NCBI RefSeq assembly: GCF_949628215.1
Contig: NC_134279.1
Location: 14,163,541-14,227,540 of the forward strand
DNA length: 64,000 nucleotides
Origin: Phalacrocorax aristotelis
Lineage: Eukaryota > Chordata > Aves > Suliformes > Phalacrocoracidae
Reading direction: 5' to 3'
The notes beneath the pieces are model-generated. The model worked only from the letters and a program-made list of their open reading frames with translations. It was not told where the DNA came from and did not search any database. The first letter of the stretch is position 1; each line of letters begins with the position of its first letter. Made by a program: the position numbers and the translations under genes. Of the stretch, positions 49,401-62,077 are shown piece by piece.

Positions 49401-50329
49401 GCAGGAGCCAGATGTTTGTCAATCAAATATGAGTCCCCATTCCTTACCCTGTTACCCAAACACAGAAAGTCAGCAAGAATCAAGTCCCCTTATTTTAGGC
49501 AGTTTTATGCATTTGAGCAAGACACAACAGGCAGTCAGTGTATTGGGATATACCTTTCACACAGTTCCCTCCTCCATATTGAGTTGCTATTCATAATTAA
49601 TCACACATGTGTACATTGCTATGTCATAAGGACTGCACGAATGTTGATCAGTCAACCCTTAAGGTCACTTTTCTGAAAAGCTTTGTTTAAAAAGGGGGAA
49701 AAAAAAAAGGCAGAAGGAAAGACTAGCTCAGGATTTCTCCAACCTTTATAGACCAAGGGCTTTGAACCAAAGATCTGGCACAAGCATGCTGCTGTAAGAA
49801 AAAGCTAAGACTGAGATCCCAAGCGACCCCATCATCACCCTGCGACATTATTAGCACCCAGCATCAGCTCCTCTCTTTCTACCACTCAGAGGCAGGAACT
49901 CGCCCTTCCTTCTGTGAGGGACAACAGCAGAGCCAAACGGCCTTTCTCAAAACCTCTTCCCCTCTTGGGAATTTAATGGGACACAGCCTGCATGTCAGGC
50001 ATCCTGATAGGATCTGAGTAAGGCAGGACCTGTCCCACCCCACAGCCTCAACCCAGGTGTTTCTCCACAGACCCCTGTGTGAAGAGGTCCTGGCAGCAGG
50101 CTGGCAGATGGCCCCGCCGAGCTCTATCATTATCACATCCCTCAACCCCGAAAGGATGCCACAGAACGGCTCATGGGTAAGAGAGATGCCAAAATCATGA
50201 CCTAAGAGATCTCATCCATAGCCGGATCCTCCAGGCCCTGGGTCAGGTGGCTCTAGTCGTCTTACCTACCCTGTGATCACCTGCGGTAAAAATAGCAAGT
50301 TCCAGGACAGACAGCACTAGGATTTCAGC

Positions 50330-50930
50330 TCATCCCGAGCGCTGCAGCGCCTGCGGTGCCACACGCCGAGCCCCCCCCTGCTGCCAGCACCCAGCGGGGC
50401 GAGCGCTCGCCACCCACCGCCCCTCGGCAGGCCGCGGCAGGCAGCTCGCCTGCTCCCCACGGCGGGGGTCGCCCTCCCGCGGGGCTCCCCAGCCGCCACC
50501 TCCGGCCGGGGCACCCACACCACGACCGGGGAGGGGGGCGACTGGGCAGAGGGAGTGACGAGTCGCGGGGCGGTGCGACAGGGCGGCGACAGCGCGACAG
50601 GAGAGCGCGGAGGGCGCGCGGGGTTTCGCGCTCCCGACGGTCGTTCCCAGCCGTTGCGGGGGCAGCTCCTACCTGCGGGCGGCTCCGGTGATAGCTCTGG
50701 CCGCGGCGAGGGTGGTGTGGTGTGGTGTGATCTGGTCGGGTCGGGCCGGGCCGGGCCGAGGCGGCCGCGGAGGCGGCCCGGGCCGGCCCCGGCACCGCCC
50801 CCGCTCCGCCCCGCCCGGGCGGGGACTGCTGCCGCCGCCGCGGCGGGGCGGGGTGGCCGTGGGCGGCACCGGGGCTCCGTGGGGCGGGTTGGCCGCGACC
50901 GCCGGTTTTAGGGTGGTGGGGCGCGACCAC
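50330..50930 (-). promoter_or_regulatory. TMEM150C: CpG island, probable TMEM150C promoter and non-coding first exon
   Basis: About 600 bp of extreme GC and CpG density, isolated in AT-richer DNA. On the minus strand CCCGCAG|GTAGGAG gives a good donor with exon end at 50673. A transcript starting near 50.7-50.9 kb could splice to the ATG exon at 39311 or 39314. The first-exon assignment is inference from position, strand and donor. Confidence 0.55.
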
Positions 50931-50939
50931 AGCCCCTTC

Positions 50940-53900
50940 TGAAACCTCAGAGCGCTCCTCGGGCATGGCTGGTCCTTGGCGGCCCAATCTCCGCCATAAA
51001 CAAGCCCGTGCTCAACCCCAGCTGAAGAGATTTTGTCTCTTTGATCCCTGAGGATTATGAACTCCTCAAAGCACAGGTCCTCAGCGCAAGCGCAGCACCC
51101 AGCAGGTTCCCTGAGCCCTTACCGAAGTGGCCGCATCTCTGCAGTGGCACTGACAACGGAGAGGACAGCCACTGTCCCAGAAAGGCAACTGCTGTGTATG
51201 CTTCTTGGTGGTTTAAAGGCTGAGGGAGCTATTTTTAGAGCTAAAATAATATTCTTTCTGCTCTGGTATTTCAAATCCTGTGTTATCCTGGACTAATAAA
51301 TGGCTTCTAACAGCATTTGCTTTCTGCAACGCCACAAAATCCACAGACCTTAGCCAGGTTTTCCCTCTGCATGCACCTGATGGTGCCCCATACCCCTGCC
51401 ACACTAAGGAGCCGCAGACCATGAAAAGTGACTGCCAGGCATTGCTCTCCCTGGGCAAGGAGGTGCTACTGCCCCACGTCACCAAGACAGGCCCCAAAAT
51501 CAGATACCTGGAAGAAAGTGCGCTTGAAGTATCAGGGTTAACCACATCCCTGACTGCAAGGCTTCCTGCGATAGTAAAAGTCAAGCAAGCTCACTTTAAA
51601 AGTAACAGAAGGGAGGTCTTTGGGTTCAGTAACCTCTGGCTTTCAGCAGCCAATGCTGAAGAAAACCTTCTGTCAAACAGGTGAGAAGTGACAGTGCTCA
51701 GCCCCAGCAATTTTGGCCAGAAAGGAAAGAACAGCAACTAATCAGAAACCGCCTTAGTCACTTCACCTCTGCCATCAGCCAAAGCTGGAAGGAAATCAAT
51801 GCAGCATATGGGATGTTAAAGCAATTTATTTTTTGGTAAACTCTGAGCATCTGAGACATTTTGTTCACAGCTCTTTTTTGAGCAGATGGTGTCCCTTCAA
51901 GTGTTGAAAAATGCACGATGCTGACAGGCCCACCAAGGACCTATCACAAATTTAAAAATCACGGCTTAAAAAAAGGGCACAGTCTGGGGACAGCAAGCAT
52001 GTGCTGGTGGTTGTGTCCACCCAGTGCAGGACACAACAGAGATGCAAGGAGGCACCAGCTGTCAAGGGGTGGTGTTATGTGGGCCCAGGGGGATATTTCC
52101 TACAATCCCTTCTTCATGGGGCATTACTCCCACAGGAGTAGCAGCCCGTCTCCTGTGAACCTCAGCCTGCAGGATCCCCCTGCCAAGGGATGTGCAGGTT
52201 CGAAGGTAGGTAGGAAGGTAGGGCACGTGGGCATGTTGATTTTGAACTGCATCGCAAAATAAAACATCCCTTGCAGTAATGCTGTGCATCCAAAAGCCTG
52301 CTGCAAGCTCATCTTGACCTGTGGGAAGAGTCTTTGCTCCCACATCTCCACCAACAGTACCTTAGCAAAGACAAGCAGCCCCATCTTGTTCAGGGTTACG
52401 CCTGGCTTTACCAGGGGTGGATGTGCTGGAGGCTGACCCCGATGTCTCCCCCGCTCAGCCCATGTCTCTGAAAACACAATTACAATCATGCTGGTGTACA
52501 AATGTGACAATTCTCCTGGGACACTGTGAGCAGCGCATGACTTTTCCTGCCCAGTCCTCGCTGGGTTTTCCTGCTGGGCCACTGAAACCCACTGGGCATC
52601 TGCCTGGCAATTCATCTGGCCCGGAAAGGGGACCTGCTCCAATGCAAGCAAATGTTCAAAATTATGGCTTTGCTGTCTGTTAATATTTCCTCCCCATCCC
52701 CAGTGCCTTACAGCACATGCATTTTCCCTGTCCAAATTTTACCATGTCAGTGCTCTTCACGGGGGCTGAACTGTGCGTCATCTCCGCATCCGCTTCATTC
52801 CAGCAACAGAGAATTGGAAAGGCTGAGACCCCGTGTCCTGAAATCAAGTAGCAGGATCAGGCCTTGGAGGTATTTTATTTTTCATGTAAAAGAAAGGACT
52901 ACTACAGAGCTAACCCCTGCCCTTGCAGACCTCACTTGCAGCTCAGGAAGAAACAAAACAGCCTTCTTCCCCTCTAATTGCCATCCTCCTCAGGGTGATA
53001 TTACCACTGAAGACTAGCTACAGTTTTACTGGGCTGGTTTTCTGGGGGGGTGGAAAAGGTACACAGAGGTGAGGAAAATGAAAAAGGGAATTGCTTTGAG
53101 TCTGCTTTCATTCCTGGGAAATATATGTCTCCTGAAAATAGATTTACAACCCGGTTTTCCTGTCGTGATCCTTTCTGCTCCAAAACTGGAGCGATGGCTG
53201 GAAGAAACGTCACCCACCCAGAAATGGGAGCAGCAGGGGAAAGGGGCCATGGATCGCTCAGCAGCAGCCATCAGAGCTGCTCGGTACCCTGACACATGGG
53301 CTAAATACAGTGTCTAAACAACTGTTTCTCAATTTAAGTGTTAACCTTCATTTCATTAGCCAGATCATCTCTCATCAAAGCCATCTGTTCCTTTATCCAG
53401 CTTTTAAAATATTGTAATAGACCTCATTTCTCCAAATGGCCCACTGCGAAGGATGCCATCTGAGCATGCGCACCCTTGGCTTGGCATTAACGTGTGTGCT
53501 CAGGATTTGCTGGAGAGGCAGTCACCTCCAAAGTGCTCTCTCTAGCCCTAAGAAATATTCCCAGATCCCAGCCCTCCAAGATGAAGTACTCCCTCCTCCC
53601 AGCTCACCCACATGATCCCAGCTTAGAAAAATTCACCTGAATTTGGGACTTAGGCAGCAAAATGAAGTGACTGACTCCATCTTGCTGCAAGAAAGTGGCA
53701 CCATTTAAATGATAGGAAGGGAAATTGAGAAAATATGGATACAAAAATTCAAAATTTTTCCTGTAAAAAGAGACGTCAAAAAAATTACCACTGTGATGGC
53801 AAATACATGGGATAAACAGGACTTGCCCACAAGACAGTCAGGGTCTGAACTCTGGGGAGGAAACCTTGAAGTGCTGATGTGTGCAGATGAGAGCTGCAGG

Positions 53901-56850
53901 CTGGCATGCCCTGGGCCCAACAGGCATGTGTTCTGGCCTGGCAGGACAGTCCTATATGAAACAGAGAAAATGCTGTAAAAAAGACAAATTTTTTTAAGAA
54001 TAATGAGATTTAGTAAAATAATTTCCTATTATTCCTATTATAATTTCCTATTATTATGCCATAAACACTAATAGAATTGTGTCAGCCAGGAAAATTTAGT
54101 ACCCCCAGTACTGAGGTTTGGCATTACTGTGCAGAGATGGTATGCACCCTGTTTTTGTGTGTGCCGCTCACTGGAGCTTTTCTCCTGGGCATTTTCCAAG
54201 GCCTGCAAAAGGGTTTTTAGGTTTAGTTTTGGTTTTGCTTTTTGATTGTTTGTTTGGTTTTAGTCTTGCTTGCAAACTTTGCTGCTCATCTACTCTTGGA
54301 TGGTGGATTTATCTTTACAGATGCAGCTGGTGTGGGGCAGGGCCCCACCTTTACCTACTCTGGGACCCTACCTTTGTTCCCTGCCTTTTTGGCTTTAACC
54401 CTGGCATGGCCATGGCTATTGCAGGAAGAGTGGGGCAGCAGCACAGCTCCTGGTGCAAGGCTGCAAACCGTTCATCTCCCTGGTGCTTGCTATGGCTTTA
54501 CCAAAGCCAGCAGGACAGGATCGATATGGTGGCAGCTGGAGCACAGAGCAGCTGGAGAGGCCTGCCAGCGTCAACTGGCTGCAGATTTGCAAAACCAGGG
54601 TGGGAATTTTGCTGTCATTTTCTCAGAAAAAGCCTAAATGAAGGTTTAACTCTCCAGGAAGCAGAACAGCAGGAGATGCACTCAGTAAATGCAATGCACT
54701 CCATGTGCGAGAGATGATTTAAACAGCAAAAGCCTCCAAACCGCCTGATGAGCAGCTCTGCCCATGCAGGGGCACCCCTAGTCCCTCTACAAACTCAGCA
54801 TTTTGCTAGGTTTCAGAGGTTTTTATTTTTTCCCCCTATTCCCCTCTGTCTAGTAGGGCTGGTGTTGCTGGGTGTGCACCCCTCGATACCAGAGGTTTCA
54901 GCTCCTGGGCTGGGTTTCGCTGCGGCAGAGCATTGCGGGGCACATGGGCACATGTTAGCAAAGGTCTCCTTTTCCATTAGGCTCTGCTTTCAGTTTTTCT
55001 TTTAATTCTTCTTTTAAGAGAAGACTTAAGAGAAATTGTACCTTGATTCCCAGAAGCGCTCCAGAAGGTGGTGAAAAGGAGCCCCATAACTCCATATGAG
55101 ACCCTTTCTATTTAAAGGTACAGCTACAAAACAGTTCAGGAGCAAAAATATTGAGTTAATACAAGTCCAGTCCAGCCTGGCCATGCCTTTGGGGTCACAG
55201 TCTGGGAGCTGATGCATCATCAACCATTAAAAATCCCTCCAAACTTAGAGTCCTCCCAGCTGCAAATGCCCAAACATCAGCTGACCAGAGTCTGTAGGTC
55301 TGTCACCATGTTTCCAGCCTGGCATGGACTCCCAGGCTCATGTGGACACAGAAGAACTTTTAGACCTTTTTTCCCTGGGAGTCTCCCACAGCAGACCACT
55401 GGAGGGAGCAGGCAGCAATCCACTGCTGGCACACTAAGCAGCCTCCTCTGCATCCCTGCACACCCCCTCAGCAATTCCCCACTTCCACCAGGTATTTCTA
55501 AACTGGCTCAGGAATATGGTGACCAGCCCATGGCTGACCATGCATCCTTTTCCCATCCCAGGCCCCCATGCTAAAGCTCTGCATTCAAATGTCAAAGGGC
55601 TAAGCAACATTTTGGTGCTGCCATGCAATGACCCTGGTGCAGCATCTGGCCCAACAACACAGAGCAGGGTTGCCACCAGCCTTCCCAAGCATCGCTGTGG
55701 GGCTGCTGGGCAAGAGATGGCACAGGAGATGTCTGCTCTTCAGGGACTGGGAACCCAGATGCACTTCTTCAACGCCCGCACTCACAGTCTCACTGCAGCT
55801 CCTTTCTCAAGGCATAACTTTGCACCAGCAGGTTTTGCTCATGCTTTCCTCTGCTCCAGGTGATTACCTGAATGCAGCCCAGCCTGTGTGCCTGACCACA
55901 ACAGAGACGGGGTTAGAGGGAGCCTGGAAGCTCCTCTGCAGTCAGCCATCACAACCTTGGCCTCATGCCACACCCTGACAGTCGTGTTTGTAAATAGCCC
56001 TGACAGGGTTTCATCAATATTTGCATAGCCAAGTACACACTGTAAGTTACAGCTGAAATCCTTTTTTAGCAATTTTGCCAAGTCCCAAGGCAGGTGTAAA
56101 GTTTCCTGGGGCCACTCCGCAACAGAAAGCACCTGCTCAGGGATTTCTGCTGTAGAAGGAGCACATGACTCCTGAGCCAACACTGCATTTCCTAAAGGCC
56201 CCACCATTTGGGGAAAAAAGGTAAAAAATGTCCAGTCCCTGCTGTGTGCCAGAGCTGAGCCTGGAAACACTCAATGCAACACTGCAAGGAACAGCGTACA
56301 AATACCTCTTGTTCTCACTCCTATGTGGTGTGGTTTCAGATAGTTAAACACACTGAGAAGAGAGTTAGACACAACAGAAGATCAGGCACTGTCAGACCAT
56401 CAGGTCTTAGAAAAGTTGGACAGTCACTGTATCCTTGATTTAGCCCAGCCTACAGCCAGTCACCCATTGACCAGCAGTGCCCCAACACTTTCACACTGCT
56501 CAGAAAGTACTAGCGGGGTTCTTTCACTTTCTAGCTCAAACAGAATCCGGTACATACATTAACAGCAAGGCTTGCTAAAGCCTTAGGCCACAGGCTGTGA
56601 ACCTTCACCTAGATACGCTGACTGTATACTGACCTTTTACTTAGCTACATGAAGGAAGGCCCTGAAACCACTCCTGGCCCCTTTGGGCCAGGTTATAGGC
56701 TTTAACATTGCAATGAACTCCTCCCCTTGCTCCCAGCCTAGCTAGCAACAAGGGGTTTCTGCTATAGTAATTTCCATAATACGTAACTCAAATCCCAGGT
56801 TAGAACAATTTAAAGGTATTTCCATTACAATCTCTGCCCCTGGTCCATTT
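50940..56850. other. Intergenic sequence without recognised genes
   Basis: Upstream of the TMEM150C CpG island. Longest ORFs are 134 codons (51280-51684, plus) and 199 codons (54118-54717, plus); neither resembles a protein family I know and both lack gene context. No LTR or LINE was recognised. Confidence 0.5.
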
Positions 56851-56919
56851 GGATCAGACCATCAGGTTTAACATTGCAATTAACTCCTCCCCTTGCCCCT
56901 GCTCTGGTTTGGACTTATC

Positions 56920-57605
56920 CACAGACTGTAGTCCTTCAGGGTTGTACCTTCTCCAAGTGGAGCCTTACCTGGGAGCCACAGTCTCTCCAGGGGCACACCT
57001 GCTGCAGCGTAGACTTATCCAGAGCCACAGTCGCTTCGAGGTGCGCCTGTTCCGGTGTGGCCATCTGCATGGGCCTCAATGCTTTCAGAGATATACCTGC
57101 TCCAGCATGGCCTTACCCACAGCTGCAGTCCCCCCAGAAGTAAACTTGCTCCAACACGGCCTTGCCCATGGCTGCAGTCCATCCAGAAGTAAACCTGCTC
57201 CAACACAGCCTTGCTCATGGCTGTAGTCCCTGCAAAGCCTGCTCCAACATGGCTTTTCCCATGGCTGCAGTCCCTTCAGAAGTAAGCCTGCTCTGTTGTG
57301 GGCTTATCCATGGCCATGCACTTTGAGGTGCTCTGGCATGACCTCATGCACAACCACTGATGCTTCAAGGTGTACTTGCTGCAGCACCAACTTATCTACA
57401 GCCACAGACACTTCGAGGTGTACCTTCCCCAAGATGGATATATCCTTGGGCCACAGTTGCCTCTGAGGTATACCTACTGTGGCACTGACATCACCAAGGC
57501 CACATATGCTTCGAGATATACGTGCTCTGGCGCGGGCTTATACATAGACACAGATGCTTTGGGGTGTCCTGCTCCCACATGGACTCATCCACAGGTCACA
57601 GTTCC
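56920..57605. repeat. Diverged tandem array, period about 49 bp, about 14 units
   Basis: A marker of the form ACCTGCTCCA (with variants) recurs near 56946, 56997, 57045, 57095, 57144, 57193, 57237, 57286, 57327, 57374, 57421, 57470, 57520 and 57568, i.e. every 44-51 bp. Each unit also contains a CAGTC or GCTTCGAGG-like block. It lies just inside a minus-strand ERV LTR and primer binding site, so it is probably part of that element's internal region. Confidence 0.8.
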
Positions 57606-57833
57606 TTTGACTTGCGTTCATGCTGGAGTTCCAGCCTGTCCAGTGCAGCAGCATAGAAACAGCAGCTGGGCCCTGGCCACATGCCAGCCCAGGTGCATCA
57701 CCATGGCTGTTATCCGAATGTTCCCAGGCATGGCAGGGTAAGGTGATAAGCAGTGAAAGCAAAAAGTACCACTAATGAGCACATTCCATCTAGCACATTC
57801 CAATCAAATCTGTCATTATCTCAAACCTTTCGT

Positions 57834-57851
57834 GCCCCACATTGGGTGCCA
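57834..57851 (-). other. Retroviral primer binding site, tRNA-Lys(1,2) type
   Basis: Minus strand TGGCACCCAATGTGGGGC, eight bases after the LTR end. It differs from the tRNA-Lys1,2 primer binding site I know at two positions, both of which look like CpG decay. Confidence 0.75.
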
Positions 57852-57859
57852 AAATGGAC

Positions 57860-58434
57860 TGTTGTGGTTTAGCCTCAGCCAGTGACCAAGCACCACACAG
57901 CCGCTCGCTCACTCCCCCTGGTAGGACAGGGGAAAGAATCGGAAGAGTAAAAGTGAGGCAACTCATGGTTTGAGATAAAGACAGTTTAATAGGTAAAGCA
58001 AAAGCTGTGCACAGAAGCAAAGCAAAACAAGGAATTCATTCACTACTTCCCATGGGCAGGCAGGGGTTCAGCCATCTCCAGGAAAGCAGGGCTCCATCAC
58101 GCATAACGGTTACTTGGGAAGACAAACGCCATTACTCCAAGTGACCCCCCTTCCTTCTTCTTCCCCAGCTTTATATACTGAGCATGACGTCATATGGTCT
58201 GGAATATCCCTTTGGTCAGTTTGGGTCAGCTGTCCTGGCTGTGCCCCCTCCCAGCTTCTTGTGCACCCAGCAGAGCATGGGGAGCTGAAAAAGTCCTTGA
58301 CCAGTGAAACTGCTACTTAGCAACAACTAAAACATCTCCACATTATCAATGCTGTTTCCAGCAAAACTCCAAAACATAGTCCCATACTAGCTACTACAAA
58401 GAAATTTAACTCTATCCCAGCTGAAACCAGGACA
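57860..58434 (-). mobile_element. ERV 5' LTR, minus orientation
   Basis: Read on minus: starts TGTCCTGGTTTCAGCTGGGA at 58434 and ends GGCTAAACCACAACA at 57860, giving TG...CA termini and 575 bp. U3 contains a perfect CRE (TGACGTCA, 58185-58192) followed by a TATA box (TATATAA, about 58177-58171). A lysine-tRNA-type primer binding site follows on minus. It is a second, inverted copy of the LTR at 41.6 kb. Confidence 0.88.
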
Positions 58435-58795
58435 TGCTGTTAACCAGACAGATAAGGGGATGGGACATCTATACTTAACCCAGAAAAGGAACATGTATAA
58501 ATTTATATATGTTTGATAAATAGCCACCACCATCAGCAGAAGCTGTATCCATTGAGGTAAGAAAAAGAACATCCCACCTGTAGACAGAGAAAGGATCCAA
58601 TAACGAACAAGACAACCCCAGACCCACATATTGCTGTTGGACTAAATCAGCATGTGAGGGGAGGGGAACTTAACTTGTAAGGGTATAATTGCCCCAAAAT
58701 TTCTTTTTTCGGTGTCCCTCTCCAGAGGTACCCAGCTCAAGCTGTCATTACCACTGTAGCACTCAATAAATTCATCTGGTGTATGTCATGTGGAA
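58435..58795 (+). mobile_element. LTR-like segment of a different family
   Basis: Starts TGCTGTTAACCAG directly against the preceding LTR. It contains a GTGTCCCTCTCCAGAGGTAC block and AATAAA near 58768 followed by a short T/G-rich stretch, the look of an R-U5 end. It does not resemble the LTR at 62.45 kb. Family and boundaries are uncertain. Confidence 0.4.
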
Positions 58796-59143
58796 GACTG
58801 CTTCAGGGAAACCTAGGGGTCAAGCCTGCGGGGAGAGAAAGTGCCCAAGATTGAGTATGTGTGAGCAAGGAGCAAGGGGCACCTGTTGGCTCAATGGAGC
58901 TGCCCTGTGCAGGGACTCCTTGAATACCAGATCAGCAGAAATGAGTGCAGTTCATGCCTCGGTACCCACCTTGCCGAGGCTCCCCAACTTCCCTGTGTCA
59001 CTACATGCAGCTGCAGGCCCTTCCTGCCTCCCAGAGGCCGTACATCTTCTTGAGGAAGGGGAGACCACACTAGAGAATGTGGCCAAAATTATTTCCAAAA
59101 CAAAACAAAATCAAAACAGAGCGGCAGCTCTGCTGGATTTGGA

Positions 59144-59524
59144 TTGACAGGGCAACCAGCTGTTTTTTGGACACCAGATATCATGCGACATAGTCCAACC
59201 ATACATGTAACCCTGTGGAATCCTACCGAGCAGCCACAGACGAGCCAATGCACGATGCTAGTAGGTACAGGCGCAGATGTTACAGTTATCGCGGCCAAAG
59301 GTTGGCCTTCCACATGGCCTACTACATCCCCAGTGAGAGAATTAGTGGGAGTTGGAGGCCTGTCCAGCACATTTCAAAGTCCTACAATCCTCATGATAAA
59401 GACTCAAGAGGGAACGACATGTACTGTTCGTCCTTACATCACACCAATTCCCATCAGCCTGCTGGAACGTGATGTAATGAGACAGTGCAGATTTACCATC
59501 TCCACCCTTAAACATTTTCAGTAG
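59144..59524 (+). pseudogene. pro: ERV protease fragment
   Basis: Aspartic protease core with the motif LVGTGADVTVI (a GTGAD variant of the usual active-site triplet context), then a flap-like region and the conserved LLERDVM tail motif. The frame is open from about 59144 to 59524 but has no intact gag upstream. Confidence 0.85.
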
Positions 59525-59535
59525 AGGCCATTGAG

Positions 59536-61314
59536 GTGCGACCGCTACTCCGCCTCAGATCGACAAGAGAGACCCCCATATGGGTGGATCAATGGCCGCT
59601 TACCCAGGAAAAGGTCGCAGCCCTGCAGGAGCTGGTCCAGGACCAGCTTGCGCAAGGACATACAGTACCAACAAACAGTCCATGGAATTCCCCAGTATTT
59701 GTAATCAAAAAGAAAAGTGGAAAATGGAGATTGTTGCATGATTTACGGCAAATAAACGCAGTCATAGAGGATATGGGCTCGTTACGACCTGGCCTACCAT
59801 CACCTACAATGATTCCATCCAATTGGAACAGAATCATTGTTGATCTGAAAGACTGCTTTTTTACCATCCTGTTGCACCCAGACAATGCTCCAAAATTTGC
59901 TTTTTCAGTGCCAAAACTTAATAAGGGGGAGCCAATGGATTGATATCACTGGGCTGTACTCCCTCAGGGAATGAAAAACTCCCAGACAGTGTGTCAGTCA
60001 TATGTTGCAAAGGCAATTCAGTCAATTAGACAATGTTATCCAAATATTTACATTTACCATTACATAGACAATCTATTGTTAGCAGGGCCAACTTGTACTG
60101 TGCTCAAAGAGGCCCTTCAGGCCTTAAAGCAAGGACTGCAGGATGCAGGACTTCAGATAGCCCCTGAAAAGATACAGACAGAACCTCCATGGAGGTATTT
60201 AGGATGGAAAGTTTTGGAACAAACCATCCAGCCTCAAAACGTGGGAATAACCACCAATAGTCGAACCTTAAACGATGTACAGAAACTACTAGGTAATATT
60301 AATTGGATTCAAACCCAATGCAGCATTGACAACGCCACTCTTACTCCCCTGTTTGACCTGTTAAAAGGAGACACTGATATAAACGCACCACGACGTTGGA
60401 TACCAGAGGCAAAACAAGCACTACAGATAATCAACAACAAACTGTCTAATCAACAATGTCATTGTCGCAGTGAAAACATCCCACTCACACTGTTTGTCTG
60501 TAACCAAGAGGAGCAGCCTCTTGCTGTAATTGGACAGTGGGATCCACGACAAAATGACCCTCTCGTTATTCTAGAATGGGTCTTTTTACCCCACCAACCT
60601 ATCAAGACCATTGCCACGCGAACAGAAGTGTTTGCCAACCTTATTAAAAAGGGACGGGAGAGAACAGTAGAGCTTGCAGGGGAAGAACCAACAGTTATTG
60701 TGTTACCTATTGTAAAAGCTTATCTCACCTGGAGTATTCAAAATAGCCTAGAGTTACAATTAGCCTTAGCAGGCTTTAGTGGAAAGCTAGATACCCATCT
60801 TCCCCCACACAAGATGTTTACCTTTCATTATAATGTTAAAATAGAAAATCGACCATTGTGCCAAAGACAGCCAGTCGCTGGCCGCATGGTATTTACCAAT
60901 GGATCAGGGAAGTCAGGCAAAGCAGTGGTAACGTGGGAAGAGAACGGAGTCTGGAAGCATGAAGTCGAGATTCTCCATGGCTCACCACAAATAGCGGCGC
61001 TGCACGCAGTCATAATGGTCTTTCGATTCTGGCCTACCGCCCCTCTTAATATCATTTCTGACTCCCAATACGTGGTGGGCATGGTTCAACAAATAGAAAG
61101 AGCTCATCTTAAACATATAACAAAGCAAATCCTATTTTTAAAATTTAAACAACTTCTTTTTTTAATCAAACAGTGGAAACACCCCTATTGTATAATTCAT
61201 ATTCGAAGTCACACTCAATTACCGGATTTTCTTACACATGGTAATGCCTGTGCTGACATTTTAACTAATGTAACCCTTGCTGCTCCCATACCAAATATGT
61301 TGGAGCAAGCATGA
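59536..61314 (+). pseudogene. pol: ERV reverse transcriptase / RNase H, broken
   Basis: One frame carries [35 protein letters not shown] and VLPQGM of RT, then the thumb and connection, then RNase H (TNGSGKSG, SDSQYVVGM, HIRSHTQLPD). It is interrupted by TGA at 59941-59943 and leaves frame near 61.3 kb. The RT active site reads YIDN (60061-60072) and the first RNase H acidic position reads Asn (60898-60900), so catalysis should be lost at both centres. Confidence 0.92.
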
Positions 61315-62077
61315 CGCTCACAATTTTTTCCACCAATCAGCGAAGGCTTTAGCAAAACAATTCTGTATCATCATTGCTGACGCCAAGTTAATCGTGCAAA
61401 CTGGCCCAGACTGTCAGGCCTGTGTATCTACCCCCGCCTTAGCAGTGAACCCTCGAGGTTTAAATTCCCTCCACCTGTGGCTAACAGATGTCACTCACAT
61501 TCCTGAGTTTGGATGACTTAAATATGTTCACATATCTGTTGATACATTCTTTCATGCAATATGGGCAACAGCTGCCACTGGCGAAACTAGCAGACATGTA
61601 CAGGCCCATTTCCGAGCCACTTCTGCTGCACTCGGAATTCCAAGTGAAGTTAAAACCGACAATGGCCCAGCCTACAGCAGTAGCTGACTTAATACCTTTT
61701 TTCACAAATGGGGTATTCGCCATGTTACTGGCATTCCCCACTCCCCTACCGGGCAAGCTATAGTAGAACAAACCCATCGCACAGTCAAACAACTGCTCCA
61801 AAAACAAAAAGGGGGAGATAGCCAAGAAACCCCACAGAACCAATTAGCAAAAATATTGTATGTGACGAACCATTTGTCACTACCATTCCAAAGCGATGAT
61901 ACCCCACCTATAGTAAAACACTATAAATCCATGAGCAAAGCCCTAACGTCTATTGGACATTCAGAACAGCCCTTAGTAATGATAGAAGATCTAAACACAG
62001 GCCTGTGGGAAGGCCCTCATCCACTAATAACTTGGTGGAGAGGGTATGCTTGTGTCTCCACAGGTTGTGATCCCTGA
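61277..62077 (+). pseudogene. pol: ERV integrase, broken
   Basis: In the +1 frame relative to RT. The HHCC zinc-binding region (H-x3-H in AHNFFHQ, and CQAC) is followed by the catalytic triad D (61487-61489), D (61658-61660) and E (61766-61768), with D-35-E spacing. In-frame TGA at 61514-61516 and 61685-61687 interrupt it. The C-terminal part continues to the TGA ending at 62077. Confidence 0.9.

Noticed and set aside
50325-50987. 220-codon minus-strand ORF in the CpG island
   Set aside because: Composition artefact of a GC-rich island; the splice donor at 50673 cuts through it.
51280-51684. 134-codon plus-strand ORF near the TMEM150C CpG island
   Set aside because: Unlike any family I know; 350 bp outside the island with no supporting motif.
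54118-54717. 199-codon plus-strand ORF
   Set aside because: No recognisable domain, Trp/Cys-rich composition typical of random GC-balanced DNA, overlapping ORFs in other frames, and no splice or promoter context.
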